Assembly: GCA_018697195.1 (NCBI GenBank)
Contig: CM031857.1
Coordinates: forward strand, 52,907,471 to 52,971,470
Direction: 5' to 3'
From: Certhia americana
Taxonomy: Eukaryota > Chordata > Aves > Passeriformes > Certhiidae
Length of the DNA stretch: 64,000 nucleotides
Under the pieces are notes generated by a model that worked only from the letters and a program-made list of their open reading frames with translations, ran no database searches and was not told where the DNA came from. The position numbers were made by a program, and so were the translations under genes. Below are positions 1 through 12,137 of the stretch, in pieces (positions within the stretch are counted from its first letter, which is position 1; the number at the start of each line of letters is the position of its first letter).

Positions 1-3000
1 GAACAGTTGCAGACACTGGGGTGTATTTCAGGATCCTGGGATTTAGAGCACCCTCCTGCAAGCACTGATGAAGCGCAAGAGCTTGGTCAGTCACAGTCGG
101 TCACTAATACAACAGGCAGAAATGTAATTTTGCTGCAGATTTCAACAGCAGCATCTTCACACTGAAAATTACATTTAGTTTAGGGGTTTGGCTGAATGAG
201 GACCTCTCTGCTGAAGTTATCATTAACAGTTTCCTCTGGAGTGGAGATGTATTCAGAGGGAAGGAAGCAGAGGCCACCAAGTGATTTCTCAAAGGGCTCA
301 GAGCTGTCAATAGATAAATTAGCTCTGGCTGCTGGTGAGGACTGCACACTGGATTTGATGTGGTGTTCCCAGAGGCTCTGGACATGAAAAGGCATTTCTT
401 CTGTGCCTTTCTTGATACCCTCCTGTGGATTTATTAAGATTTCAACAAAAGGTAGGGAACCCCTGAAGGTTTTAGGTATTACTGTCTAAAAATAACATTA
501 AATTTCCACTTTGCAAAAATGTTGCTATTCAGATTTGGGGTATGTATTTATGGAAGACATAATTGAAAACTAGAACTTGTGAAAATGTTGCATAAAACAG
601 CATAGTTTCAGTGGGAAAAGGAAGAAAGTGTTCTGGGTCTTGTCTCATCACAAAGGAGACTTAGAAATTGGAGTGTTTATTTCAAATCTTTCCCTCTCTG
701 CAACTGTTGTAGGAAAGGAAACTGTGGAGGAATCTTTGCAGCAAAAGCAGAGTTTACAGACAAGCAGAAAGGACTTAAGAAGACTAAAACTGGATCAGCA
801 TTGTTTAAAGCAACCATGGGGAATAAGAAATGTGCTTTACATATAATGAATAGGAAAGAAATCCACTGGTGAATGATGAGAAAGATAGGAGGCAGTGGAG
901 TAAGAAAGAAGTAAGAGTCAGTGAAACTAGCTGTGGCTAAAAAATAAGTGTAGACGCCTGAGGCTTCGAAGGTTATGAACATTTATCATAGTCAAGGTCT
1001 GAACCAAAATTCTCATACCTGTTCAGTTTAGTAGCCTATGTTCAAAGTTTCTCTGCGCCAGACTGGGGTCCACAATTGAGAACTGGGTGTCCAAGGAGAA
1101 GCTAGTGCCACATCAGGGTGAGTCTGAAAACTGAGGTTGCCAAGTGAGCCCAGACAGCCAGAAACTGAGCTGACCAAGTGAGGGTAGTTCGGGGGGCTGC
1201 AAGTTAAATAGGCCAATTACAGAAATTCTGTGTCAGGAATAGAGGGGTCTTGGACCTACTGAAGTGTTAGAGTTGGGTTACTGTGGAGAAAGGGAGTTTC
1301 TGTCTCCTTAAAGGACTTTTTTTTGAGCGTTCATACCTGCCTGTGTCCTAGTTTAGGCATCACAGCCTTCTTTGAGTCTTAATCTGGTGCTGTATCACAA
1401 GGTACTGAGGAAAGTACTGATAAAATTTCTGGCAATAATTTTGTTTTTAAGATGCTGAAAATACATTTTAAAAGGCAAGCAATTGACTGGTCCCTGAGAT
1501 AACACTTCAAAGTCAGGAAGGGGCAGAGGTAGCATCTGTATTTTGAGAAGTGCTTCTTCACATTGAGATAACTTTGACTGTGAGGGAAGTGAGGAAAGAC
1601 ACAAACCGAGGATGTCTGGAGAAAACACAGTGCAGGAGTGCGTGGGTAGCATTCTGGAGCACAGAGCTCTGTGTCTCTGTGGAGCTCCTCTGAGCTTCTA
1701 CAGGAGCAGCTCTGAGAGCTTCACAGGGAGCCCAACCTTTCTACTCCCTCACTAAGCAGAGAAAACCACCACTCTTTGAGAAGGAAGACAGCAAAGAGCT
1801 TGCTGGTGTGTGAACACCTCCCCACACAGGGAGCCAAACTGGTGGAAAGTGCTGGAAGGAAGCCATAAGTTGTGTCTGATTTCCATGATGGATTAGATCA
1901 TGTCTGTGCCTGCAGTGTGCCAATGCTGTTACTGCACAACCCCTCAGTGTCCCCCTGTGTGACCATGGTGGTGGGCAAGGGGACAGACTGCTGAAGCATC
2001 CCCTGCTGCTCAGCACTGACAGATGCCATCACAGGCGGCTCTGCAATGTCTGGTGTGAACAATGTGCAGAAGTGGAAAAGAAAGACGAGCAAAAAAGAGA
2101 GACAGCAGTCCTCCAGAATTACATCTTCAAGGTCTTCATGGGCCAGATTCTGCTCTAAGGTATAGGAGTGTAAATGGAAACCATCGACACAAACTTGGGT
2201 CCTCGAGCAAACGAAGAGCAGCTGTGGGCTGGGACACTCCTCTGGGGCACAGGGTGCTCCATGACTCTGGAAAACAGACTCAGGGTCGAGCCTCCATGGT
2301 GCTGGTAATCAGGAGGAAGGTCTTAGCCCTGGAAGCAGCCAGAAGTCACAGGACTGAAATGAGAAACCAGAGGGAAAGGCACAGCCTGCATTGGCGCCAT
2401 GGGCAAAGAGATTTCTTTAGAAACCTTTCCCCACAACCAATTTTTTTCTCACAGGAGACTGGGGTTTTCTCTGATTTATTGGTGTTCTAAGAAAACTGAG
2501 CCCTAGTTTGTTGTGCCTGATGAGAGGGAAGGGAGAGCTGTTCTGCTTTGGGCTCTGGCCAGTTTATGCTTCTGTTGCATGCATTTTACACAGTGATCTG
2601 GAGCAGAATGTGGCCCAGGGAAAGGCTGGAAGAGAAAAGATTGAGAGAACCAGCAGGTTTTTCTCTTCAGAACTCTCCTGTTAGCTTTTCTGTGTCAGGT
2701 CAGTCTCCTGCAGTCTTCCCTGCACTCTAGCACAACCCTGTTATCAGCAGGGCTACTGTGCATTTACCCCTTCACAAATGAGAACAGAATTTAACCTTCT
2801 ATCTGCATCTGAGTTTTGTGTGCTAGCTCTCCTTAACATATAGAATAACCCTAGGGGAATTAAATTGGATCCAAACCAGCTTCCTTCCTGCTTACATCTT
2901 TCCTCCAGGAGTGAGCCTGCGCTGCAAGATGCCAACACATTTGCTCAGTCAGGAAGGTGGTTCTGCTGAATCTCAGGATAAGAATAATTGGCATCATCAT

Positions 3001-4159
3001 TTCATACAGAGCTTATTCTGTGGGGAGGCAGATGGCTGTGGAGCCACAAAACACCCAGATGAGCAAATTCAAGTGAATTTTTTTACCGCTATGCCCATGC
3101 CATGTAAAAACCAACACTGCCTCTGTCTCTTACCGGGGTGTGAGGACAAAATCTGGCTCTGCAAAGGGTGACCACTTTAGAGGGTTGCTTCTAGAGAAGA
3201 AATCCATCTGCTCAGCAAGGTTGTGGTTTGAGCAGATGAGCTGGGTGCCAGCCTGGACCTTCTGGGGAGGTCAAACAGTGCAGAATCCCACAATGGAGCT
3301 CCATTCTGCCCTGAGATTTCTTCCCTCACACCTTCCTGGCCTGCTCCAGGTGGAAAGAAGTGCTGTTAGCATCAATGACGGCTTTTTGGCATCTCCACAG
3401 GAGCTCTCCCTGCCCATGGCTACAGGCTGGGTAGCAGAGGAGTGGGTAGCAGTGGCACAGGCTAGCTATGACCAAACTGTGCAGTGCTTTGTTCCCAGTC
3501 CTCTTCAGCCCCTGTGGATCTAAAACATGAATATAACATTTTGGTGGGTTCATTTTCCTCTATTACTCCATATTCCTCTAGTACTCCAAGTGGAATAGCA
3601 GAGTAGTGGTTTCAGAGCATCACCCTGTGAACAGGCAATGTTTCCTGCCCTGAGAGTTGCCCCAGGGGCACCCTTGGAGCATGGGTTGGCAATGGAGGAT
3701 TGTGTGGGATCCAGGCTTGGGCCAGGCTATGCCACAAGAGCTTTTGAGTTGAGTCCGGGAATAAACAAGACATGAACCTTTCCTGGGGGAAGTTTTGAAG
3801 ACAGCTAGTGAAAGCAACCAAAAACTGAGCCAGGCAGTAAGTTAATAAGTGGTGTGAGAAATCAGTGCTGGGGTTAAGTTCAAGTTTGCAGGGTAGGTGA
3901 TTCTAATGTGTTATGTGATGTCTTCTGCAGTGGGAAGAACGGTGCCTTTCTCTGGTGTGAAGCAAAGCAAAGCAAAGAGGAATTCCACTGGATGAGGTTA
4001 ATGCCCTAACACTGATGAAGTGACAGGTGTTTCCACACTCAGAAGTGTAGGCTGAATAAGAGCCCAAATCAAGCAGTTTTCTAACTTACAGTGTCTGTTC
4101 TCATTATGTATTTTCTAACAGACAAAAGTCAAAAGGGCTGAAACTATGAGAATAAGACC

Positions 4160-4161
<2 letters not shown>
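1..4161. other. Intergenic, no recognised gene or repeat
   Basis: Only short open frames without family resemblance. There is no clear transposon or RNA gene apart from small low-complexity patches such as the AAAGC repeats near 3960. Confidence 0.6.

Positions 4162-4200
<39 letters not shown>
4162..4200 (-). repeat. 39-nt poly(T), resembling a retroposed poly(A) tail on the minus strand
   Basis: 39 uninterrupted T on plus. On the minus strand an AATAAA (4219-4214) precedes the A39 run by 13 nt, the normal spacing of a polyadenylation signal. This suggests the 3' end of a retroposed transcript occupying unknown sequence from 4201 upward. A simple homopolymer expansion is the alternative. Confidence 0.6.
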
Positions 4201-4203
<3 letters not shown>

Positions 4204-7019
4204 GTTGTTGGAATTTATTTGAATTTAAAAAAAGGAAAGCAAAAGAAAAAAGGAAGAAAAACTGATTGAGGAAAGACTAAAGATTTTTCACATCCTGGTT
4301 GTAATGCAATAGTTGTCCTATGCATGTCCTCTAGGGAAGACAGCTTAAGAACACCAGGAAAATGATACATGAGGTCTAAAGAGAAAATCTCACTGAGTAT
4401 ATATTTTCTGCAGTGTTGTATGAAGACCTTAGCAGTAAAGTCTCTTCCCTGTGGACTCTGAATGTATAAGAGCCTGTCTCTGTGCACAGCTGACCTGTGA
4501 GGGCTGCTGTCACAGATCAGCTGTTTAGCTGACTGCAGTGGCTCAGAGGTGCTGCATCAGCATGCTCAGAGTTGACTTGCCAGTCTGTGAAATGCCACCT
4601 CTGCCCCCCAGACATCACCCTTTTGGTATCTGCAAATTTGAAATTCTTCTGAGATAGAGTTAGTACCCTGCATGGGGCCTGGTGGAGATCCACACTCAGA
4701 CAAGACATGCCAGTGAGCCAAAGCAAGAGTGGGGAGCAGCACTGCAGCAGCATATTTTCCTCCCAGACAACTCCATGAACCAACAAATTAATCGCATTTG
4801 CTGTTGGCATGGAATACAAACTAAGTTAAAAGCTGATACCCCCAAATGCTTGTCTAACTGTCTATCACAGGCTCTTATAGTGCCAAGTGAATGATGCCAA
4901 GTAAATGACATAGGAAGAGGTCCTCATACAAGCACATTGCCAGCTGAAGTTTCTACTGCTGATCTGACTGAAATGACAGGGAACCAAACAGAAGATGAAA
5001 ACATTAAGGTGTTTATGAAGTTGTGGTGCTGACTTCCTATAAGAAGTCTGGGTTTCAGGAAGAGTGAGGTGGTTCAGTAGGCAAGATGGTTGAGATGAAA
5101 TGGGGATTTACAGAGTGAATAACCTGGAAGAGCATGGCTTTGTATAGGCCACCCTAGCTTGTGATGTGCCCCCAGGCTGGGCAGAGAAGCACAGTTGTGT
5201 GTGCCTGCACATGTTGCACATATTTCCTCCTGCATGCACTTCACTGCACACAATTTCACCCAAACCAAGCAAAACCTCCTACTTAGGCAGCCCCACTCCT
5301 GCATTATCAGCCTGTGTGGTGAAATCGTCCTGCTGCACCATGACAGGCAGGGGAGAAAGGGTGGATAGGTGTTTCCATGTCCCTCTGCTAGCAGGGCAAA
5401 ACAAAAAACCTTTATTCTTCAGGAGCTGATCTGCTCTCACAGCTTCAGGTTATAATCCCTTCTGGTGACATCACAGGTACTGCTGGGGCCGCCAAGGTGA
5501 TGTCACAATGAGAAGCTTATGACTGTAAATGGGGGGTAAGTCACAAGAACAGATGACCTCAAAATAAGCTAATATCCCGTTATTATATAAGTGTTCCCAA
5601 TACTTATATAAATGTGCCACAAACAAACAATAAGGAAGAAAGAAGGCCCAATGATCTATCAGGGTATGTGAAGATGTATGTAAAGTTGCCTTTTCTCACA
5701 GACCCACAGGTCCTTTATTAGTATGTCTTGCCTTTAAAAAGCTTCCCACTATCAGGTCAGTTTTTAAAAGCAACCTCAGGATCTTTCCTTATTTAAAGAG
5801 AAGAGAAAAAAATTCACCATATTTTGACATGTCCAATAATCACATACATGCTTAATCATGGAAAAGCATCTCAGCCAAATATAATCTACATTTTAGTGTC
5901 ACAAATGTGCTAAGTAATTTGATCATATAAGAACATGGAAATGTGTCTTTCCTGTAAAGCCCTCTGGGGTCCTTGGGGAGTACCATAGAATGGGTGTATA
6001 TCTGAAACTATCTAATTATTACCTGCTGTATTCTTATGATAGATAGGAACTAATAAAATTGAAAACTACGTACAATTGTATCACAGAAAAGCTTTATTGC
6101 AGCTATAAAGATGATACTTTATATGCTGAGCTAAATTCTTTGAAGTTGGAAATAATGTTCAGAATCTCTAAGGCACTTTTTTGTAGATGTCTTGTCTTCA
6201 CAGTTCTGCAGGTTTATTATTTTCCATGGTCAAGTATTTATTAAATTTTATCCTGGAAAATTTTTAATGGATCTTTTTGCTTTGATAGGATAAGAAGCAC
6301 ATTTAAATACCTCTAGGGGTAAATTATTTCACATCAACACTTTCAAGCACAAAGTCTGGATCTTCAGTAGGTTTTTACATTATGCAAGTAGACATTTAAG
6401 ATACTTAATACTTTCTAACCTCTAGTGCCCTTTTTACACAGAGACAGGCAGTCAGCAGGGATTAATCTGATCCTCATTAACCACAAACTCTTCTGATATT
6501 TGGTCAGTGCACAGTAGCATGCTGCCAGGTACACAGAGGCAAACTGATCTGGATTATCTGCCGGTGTATGTGCTTCACGGAGGGAGGTCTGTGCTCTGTG
6601 TCCTGGGTGAGCTATGGGCAGAGACAGCTCCAAACATGCAGTGGGAGGCTGCTGTGCAAAGCTGCAGCTGCAAGGAAAGGGGAAAGCACTAATTAGAAGG
6701 CCTCTTCTTAATGGCTTTCCGTCAAGATTTCCTTCTCAGAGATGGCATTTGTTGGTGTGTGGCACCCTCCCAGACCAGATCCCTGCCCTCAACTGATGCA
6801 GCTGTAGCAAGTAGAACAGAAGCTCCAGTCAAAGTTTACTAGAGAAGTGCTTCCATTGAGTCATGAGGTGTATAAAGTACCCCCTTGCTTTCTAAACTCC
6901 TCCTCAGAGAGGAATCTAGGTGCAGATGGATCCAGTCTTTGCCTCAGCCTTTATGTTCAAAGGATTATGTAGGTGTAATTTAATCTTTGTGCAAATTTGG
7001 ACCGCAAAATTAACAAAGC
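4201..7019. other. Intergenic, mostly featureless
   Basis: The start may be the body of a retroposed transcript on the minus strand (see the poly(T) at 4162). The open frame at 4487-4215 would then be 3' UTR. The inverted CRE-like pair lies at 5.47 kb. Nothing else recognised. Confidence 0.5.
5465..5506. repeat. Inverted pair of GTGACATCAC, CRE-like
   Basis: GTGACATCAC at 5465-5474 and its reverse complement GTGATGTCAC at 5497-5506 are separated by 22 bp. Each contains TGACATCA, one base from the CRE palindrome TGACGTCA. Confidence 0.6.
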
Positions 7020-7900
7020 AAAACCAGATATATTTATATGAATAAAATAGATAATTTATTTTATTGATGGTGATAATTATAATGATTAGACTAAAAGATC
7101 TTAATCAGAATGATTTACTACACAGTACAGATAGTTTTAACTACTACTGCAGTGCACTATTTATTGAAGCAATATTGAAACAGCAATATTAAAGCTAGCA
7201 AAACAATTAAGTAGAGATTGATATTACTCACCCATACCAACAACTGTGCGGAAATCTATTCTGCTCAGCCCTGAGGGGAGTCCCCAGCCAAGGGAGGAGA
7301 CTCCACACACACTCCTAGAAGGAGTATATTAGATGTGCCTGCCATTAAAATGTGGGATTTCAGTCCCATGGGAACAGTTGAGTCACTGGTGTTGGAAGAT
7401 GATGGTGCTCCACTCTGCTGGGGTTGATCCATCCTCTGCTATGGCAACAGAGAAAACTGGGGACACGAGGTGGCAGGGAAACCTTGCTGCAGAGCCAAAA
7501 GATTTCCTACCCAGTGCTAACGCTGGGTGCCAACAGTCCTGGCTCTTGATCTCTCTAACAGTGGCGTGGCCAGCCCAGCACTTGAATAGGGATCCAAGAC
7601 ACTAAAATAAAATTTTTCTAGAAAGGACAGAACAGGGCTTGCTGTCTGCAGGCTCTTGACAGACCCTCAGCTCTGCGGGACCATGGCTTTTGAAATGTTG
7701 TCCTATTTGTGATGGTCACCCAGGTCTTATACATCAAATCAAGACAGGCTGATAGGATCAGCTTTACAGCTCAAGGAAACAACTGTAAAATTGAACTGTT
7801 TATTCTGTATTGTTGCGAATGTTCATACAGATGTCAAGAACAAGGAAATAGCAGAACAAAAGTCAGGGGAAAAGAATGTCCCAGAAACGGGGTCCTGAAA
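7020..7900. mobile_element. Possible old LTR/ERV-derived block
   Basis: The section combines an AT-rich stretch, a G/C-richer section (ccctgaggggagtccccagc, a gatggtgctccactctgc block, cacgaggtggcaggg) and a degenerate coding-like piece at 7333-7605. Its abrupt composition change and my impression of similarity to antisense avian LTR repeats suggest an insertion. I cannot define ends or target-site duplications. Confidence 0.25.
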
Positions 7901-8450
7901 AGTTAACTTGCTGATCCTGGTGTAGCTAACACAAGACAGATTCACAAAGGAGTTACACGGAATTTCTTTAAAGTGGTGACCAGGGCACCTGAAGTCCTCT
8001 GAGCATAGCGGGATTCACTGCTTGGGGTTTACTTTTGTTCAGACTGCTCCAAAGAGTAGAGCCAAAAGGCAGCTCAGGCCATGGGAGTAGGCAAGCACGT
8101 ACTCACATGAACAAGTGCTGGTTTCCAGGATAGTTTGTTTGCTTTCCAAGCTCATTCTTCTCTTTTTCCCCTCAAATCTGAAGTATTCCTCTCTGAGGCA
8201 TAGTAGTTCTTGGAGATCAAGAGAGTTAAAATAATCCCCAGAGAGGCAGTAATTTTGGGAAGCTGACCTCTCTTGCATCAGCATGCAGTCTCCCTGGTAT
8301 CCAGACATTAGCTCTTTCTGACGCAGCTGGAGATGGGCAGGAAAAGAGAGCTGACTTCAAGCTGAGATTTCAGGGCTGTAATGCAGAGCCACTTCCTACA
8401 GAAAACAAGCACTGCCTTCTCCTCCTTTAAACAGTAGTCTGCTGGAATAA

Positions 8451-8574
8451 GCACCTAATAAAATAACATTGTTTTGTTTATGTTTCTCTGTAGTAAATGG
8501 GTCTTTATTAGAGCATCTAATAAAATAACCTTGTTTTGTTTATGTTTCTCTGTAGTAAACGGGACTTTATTAGA
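8451..8574 (+). repeat. 62-bp tandem duplication (two copies)
   Basis: Copies at 8451-8512 and 8513-8574 differ at four positions by eye (about 94% identity). Each copy contains an AATAAA and a tgtttatgtttctctgtag segment that looks like a splice acceptor. Confidence 0.9.
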
Positions 8575-9124
8575 GCTATGTTTGGTGACACAAGGTTATT
8601 CTCAGTTTTTCCTTGGGAAGACTGGGACACCACATGGTTGAGGGTCTTGTTTGAAGCAGCACAAAGGGCATGTGCCATTCACTACAGGATGGCTGCTGAT
8701 TTCTCATCTGGAGTTGTTCTCTGTGCACTTTTGTCCAGAGATACCTTTCAAGTTGGGACCCTCAGCATTGTTGTATTTTCAGCCCCTGAGGTTGTATGTT
8801 TGGAAACAGTAAATCTGTTTTGTAGAATAAAACAAAATTAAACTGTTAAAATAACTTGTTTCATCAGACACACTACTAGTAATAGAAAAGAAAAAGTGTT
8901 AAAAAGCTAATTAGTCTGGTGAAGGTTGCTTCTTCAAGGGCACTGCAACGCACTGATTCTGCTTGAGATGTGGCACAGCACATATGATCTGTGCATGACT
9001 GTTGTAATTAAATGTAAAATGTTCATTTCTCAATGTTTTTTTCTCCCCATGCTTAATGTCTATTTGTTGCTTCTTGGTCTCATAACAACCCTATTAATTG
9101 GGAAAAAGTGTGAAAGGACCAGCT

Positions 9125-9161
9125 AATGAATGAATGAATGAATAAATGAATGAATGAATGG
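9125..9161 (+). repeat. (AATG)n microsatellite
   Basis: About nine AATG units with one AATA interruption. Confidence 0.9.
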
Positions 9162-9497
9162 ATCCTGAATTAAGAAATTTTTCTTTTTCAATGTTTCCTT
9201 TCTTTAAGAAATATAACAGCCTCCTCTAAGTACTCTTGTCAAATATACAGACATTTAATGTTGCAGTTCCTTGGAAAGTAAGACTCTTTACTTCAGCATT
9301 TCAAGAAGAGAAAAAATATTCATAGATTGTCTGAGGGAAAAAAAGAAAGCGCTAGCAGTTGTCACAGTGTCAAAATTAATTATTTTGGATTGATCCATTT
9401 GCCTTGATCTTTATGACCTTCAAGAATTTCAAATACTTCCCAGTCAATCATTTAAATTCCTCAGCTAAACCTCATACCTCATTAAATAAAGAAATAA

Positions 9498-9518
9498 GGG
9501 GGGGGGTGGGGGGGTGGG
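9498..9518 (+). repeat. G-run, G-quadruplex-prone
   Basis: The tract reads G9-T-G7-T-G3. It satisfies the pattern of four G-tracts with one-base loops. Confidence 0.85.
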
Positions 9519-11973
9519 TCATGATATGCTTTTCTTTAAGCCTGTCACTCTAGAGTCTGAAAATACAGATCATGGCATCATAGAGTATTCTCAGTTTTCT
9601 TTTCAAATAGCAAAAAATTTTTCTCTATACAGTTCATCACATACTCTTCAATGACACTTTCTTGCTGGAACCTCCTAGGGCTAACTCCAAGTACCACCTT
9701 CAGTGGTAGAAAAAGTCCCTGAGACACTAAATTTACTGGTGACTGTGCTAATGTCACCAAACAACAGAGGATTGTTGGGTGAAAGGCAATGGGAAGAAAA
9801 GGAAGGGTGTACTTAGAAGACATGTATCCAAAAATGTAGGATGTGTGTGAACTTTTTTGGGCATGAATACTGACTTCTTAAAGGTTGAGGTTTAATGGAA
9901 ATATTGCAGAATGGGAAGAGGACTCAAAGTATCAGACTATGTATAGTGTATATATTATATACAGTGCACAGATGCTGTACTTTTTCAATGTTCAAACTAT
10001 GCAAACAGATTAATTTCATATGCATCATATATTTCATCCCATCTTACACCTCTATTGAAACATAAAAGCCAACTCTTGCCCTGATCTCTGTTTTCTCATG
10101 AAAACTCATTTCTCATCTGAGAGTTCAGCATACTTTTGTTCCTGCTTCTTTAGGATAGTATAACTGGTTTCTTTTCCATTTTCAGTTTTTCACCTTTCAT
10201 CTGCTTTTCCCATTCTCTCGTGATGCGACAATGCAAACCAGAATCTGGACCTGGAATGCTGCCACAGGGAAACCTGAAATCAGAAGCAAATCAGAGCCAT
10301 TTATAAATCAAACCTGAAAAGTACTTTGCTGCAATTTGTGTCTCACATTATTGTGCATTCTGATAAGTTAGAGGGGAAAAGCATCAAACACCCAGGCTGT
10401 AGAAAGGCTCAGAGTGCTGGCATTTAAACTTAGTCCCCAGAGAGAGCCCAGACCTCTCAAGTTTCTCTCCTCCTAGCAGGTAAGACCTCAGGCAGCATGG
10501 TGGCCCTTGTGCAGATCTGAAGGGTTGCCCCTGCCAATAGCCCTGTTTCCGCAAGACAGCAGAGCAGCATTTAAATCCTCTGGTGTGTGTCACATCACAC
10601 ACTTTCATGTGGCCCACAGGGATGTCCCTGCCACATGCACATACAGCCTGTGTGGAAACATGCTACACCAAAGCTACAGAATTTGCTAATCTGCTTTCTT
10701 GTCATCCTACTTGCCTCTCAGGAAGTACTTCTCAAGCTCTGGGATAAAAGTGTCCCCTTGGTGACCATCAGGGGAGATACCTTGTGCACTGCCGTGGAAG
10801 TTCCTGACCTCAGTCAGAGCAGCTGATGCCCTTCAGCAGGACCTGCACTCTTGTACCTGTTGTTTTTGCCCCATGTAAAATCCAGATTGCATGTGACATC
10901 TTCAGTGAAGCTTCCCAGAAAAACAATGATTATTTCAGTGGAAAGCTGTTGCTCAGTCCCTGAGACTGTTCTTCCTCAGAGTCTAGTTCTGAAAACCAGC
11001 AATAAGAAATAGGATTGACTGATGCTTCTATTACTTTTGGGAGAATTCTCTTATGTAATTTAATTTAATTTGATTTAATTTATAGAAATTTTTTTCTAGA
11101 TAATATTTTTTCATGTACCCAGAATCTTAACTCCTGTATCACAGATTGCAGCCCCCTGTCTGTACATCTCATCCATCCATATCTTGTCTTCTTTTCTTTT
11201 TTTTTATGCCAGCCCTTACATGAGTGCACATCATTTTCAGAAGATTTCACACTTCTGAAAGTCCATATGGTTGTCAAAATCTTTTCTGATGCCACTTGTT
11301 TATGGCTTCAAAATAATCAACATAGATTCACACATCCTTTCTCCCCCCCGTTCCTTCCCCCAGTTTCTTTTGTACACAACTCCAATAAGATTAATTCACT
11401 TTTCCACCAAATGATGCTGCCAAAGTTAACACATCAGCAGAGAAGGCTTGGAGCAAAAATATGTTCCATCTTGCTATGCTCTTCATTCATGTCAGGCTGC
11501 AATCTAGCTGTCACTTCAGAGAGCAGCCAATTTTTCTTTGGGCTATCTACTAAAAATGGCATCATCAGAAAATGTTCTGTTGACCTGGCATGTCTAAGAG
11601 ACAATGAGCCTCCATTACAGGTGACAGCAGCTGCACCCTGTGGTGTCACTGAAAAACTCCCAGGTATGTTGAAAGCAGAGTTTTGCCCCTTGCAGTCTGC
11701 TAGGGACAAGGTAAGTACCAAATTCAGTGGATTTAGTGAGGAGGTGCTAAAGAGAGGAGTGGGTAGGAGAAGAAAGAATCCTGTCCTGGGTCCTGTCCTG
11801 CTTCATCCTGGACAAGAAGCTGCAAGTGTAGCCCCAGGCTTGAGACCTGTCTGATGGGGTGAGACAAGGTCTGTGTCAGGGAGCTGGTGGAGCTGGCAGA
11901 GTGGGAGCATCTCCAGGCTCATGCTGGCCAAGGAGGAGATAGTGCTTGTAAAAGACAAGGGAAGATCAAGGGA

Positions 11974-11974
<1 letters not shown>

Positions 11975-12021
<47 letters not shown>

Positions 12022-12137
12022 AGGAAGGAAGGAAGGAAGGAAGGAAGGAAGGAAGGAAGGAAGGAAGGAAGGAAGGAAGGAAGGAAGGAAGGAAGGAAGG
12101 AAGGAAGGAAGGAAGGAAGGAAGGAAGGAAGGAAGGA
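11975..12137 (+). repeat. Compound microsatellite (GGCA)11-(GGAA)~30
   Basis: A perfect GGCA array at 11975-12018 switches to a perfect GGAA array at 12019-12137. Long open frames across it, in both directions, encode only periodic peptides (GRQA/GRKE or LPSF-type) and are artefacts. Confidence 0.97.

Larger units (their letters stand above)
7901..11974. other. Intergenic with small repeats only
   Basis: Holds the 62-bp tandem duplication, the (AATG)n and the G-run. Two open frames (8308-8039 minus, 8536-8841 plus) look mildly protein-like but match nothing I know. Confidence 0.5.
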
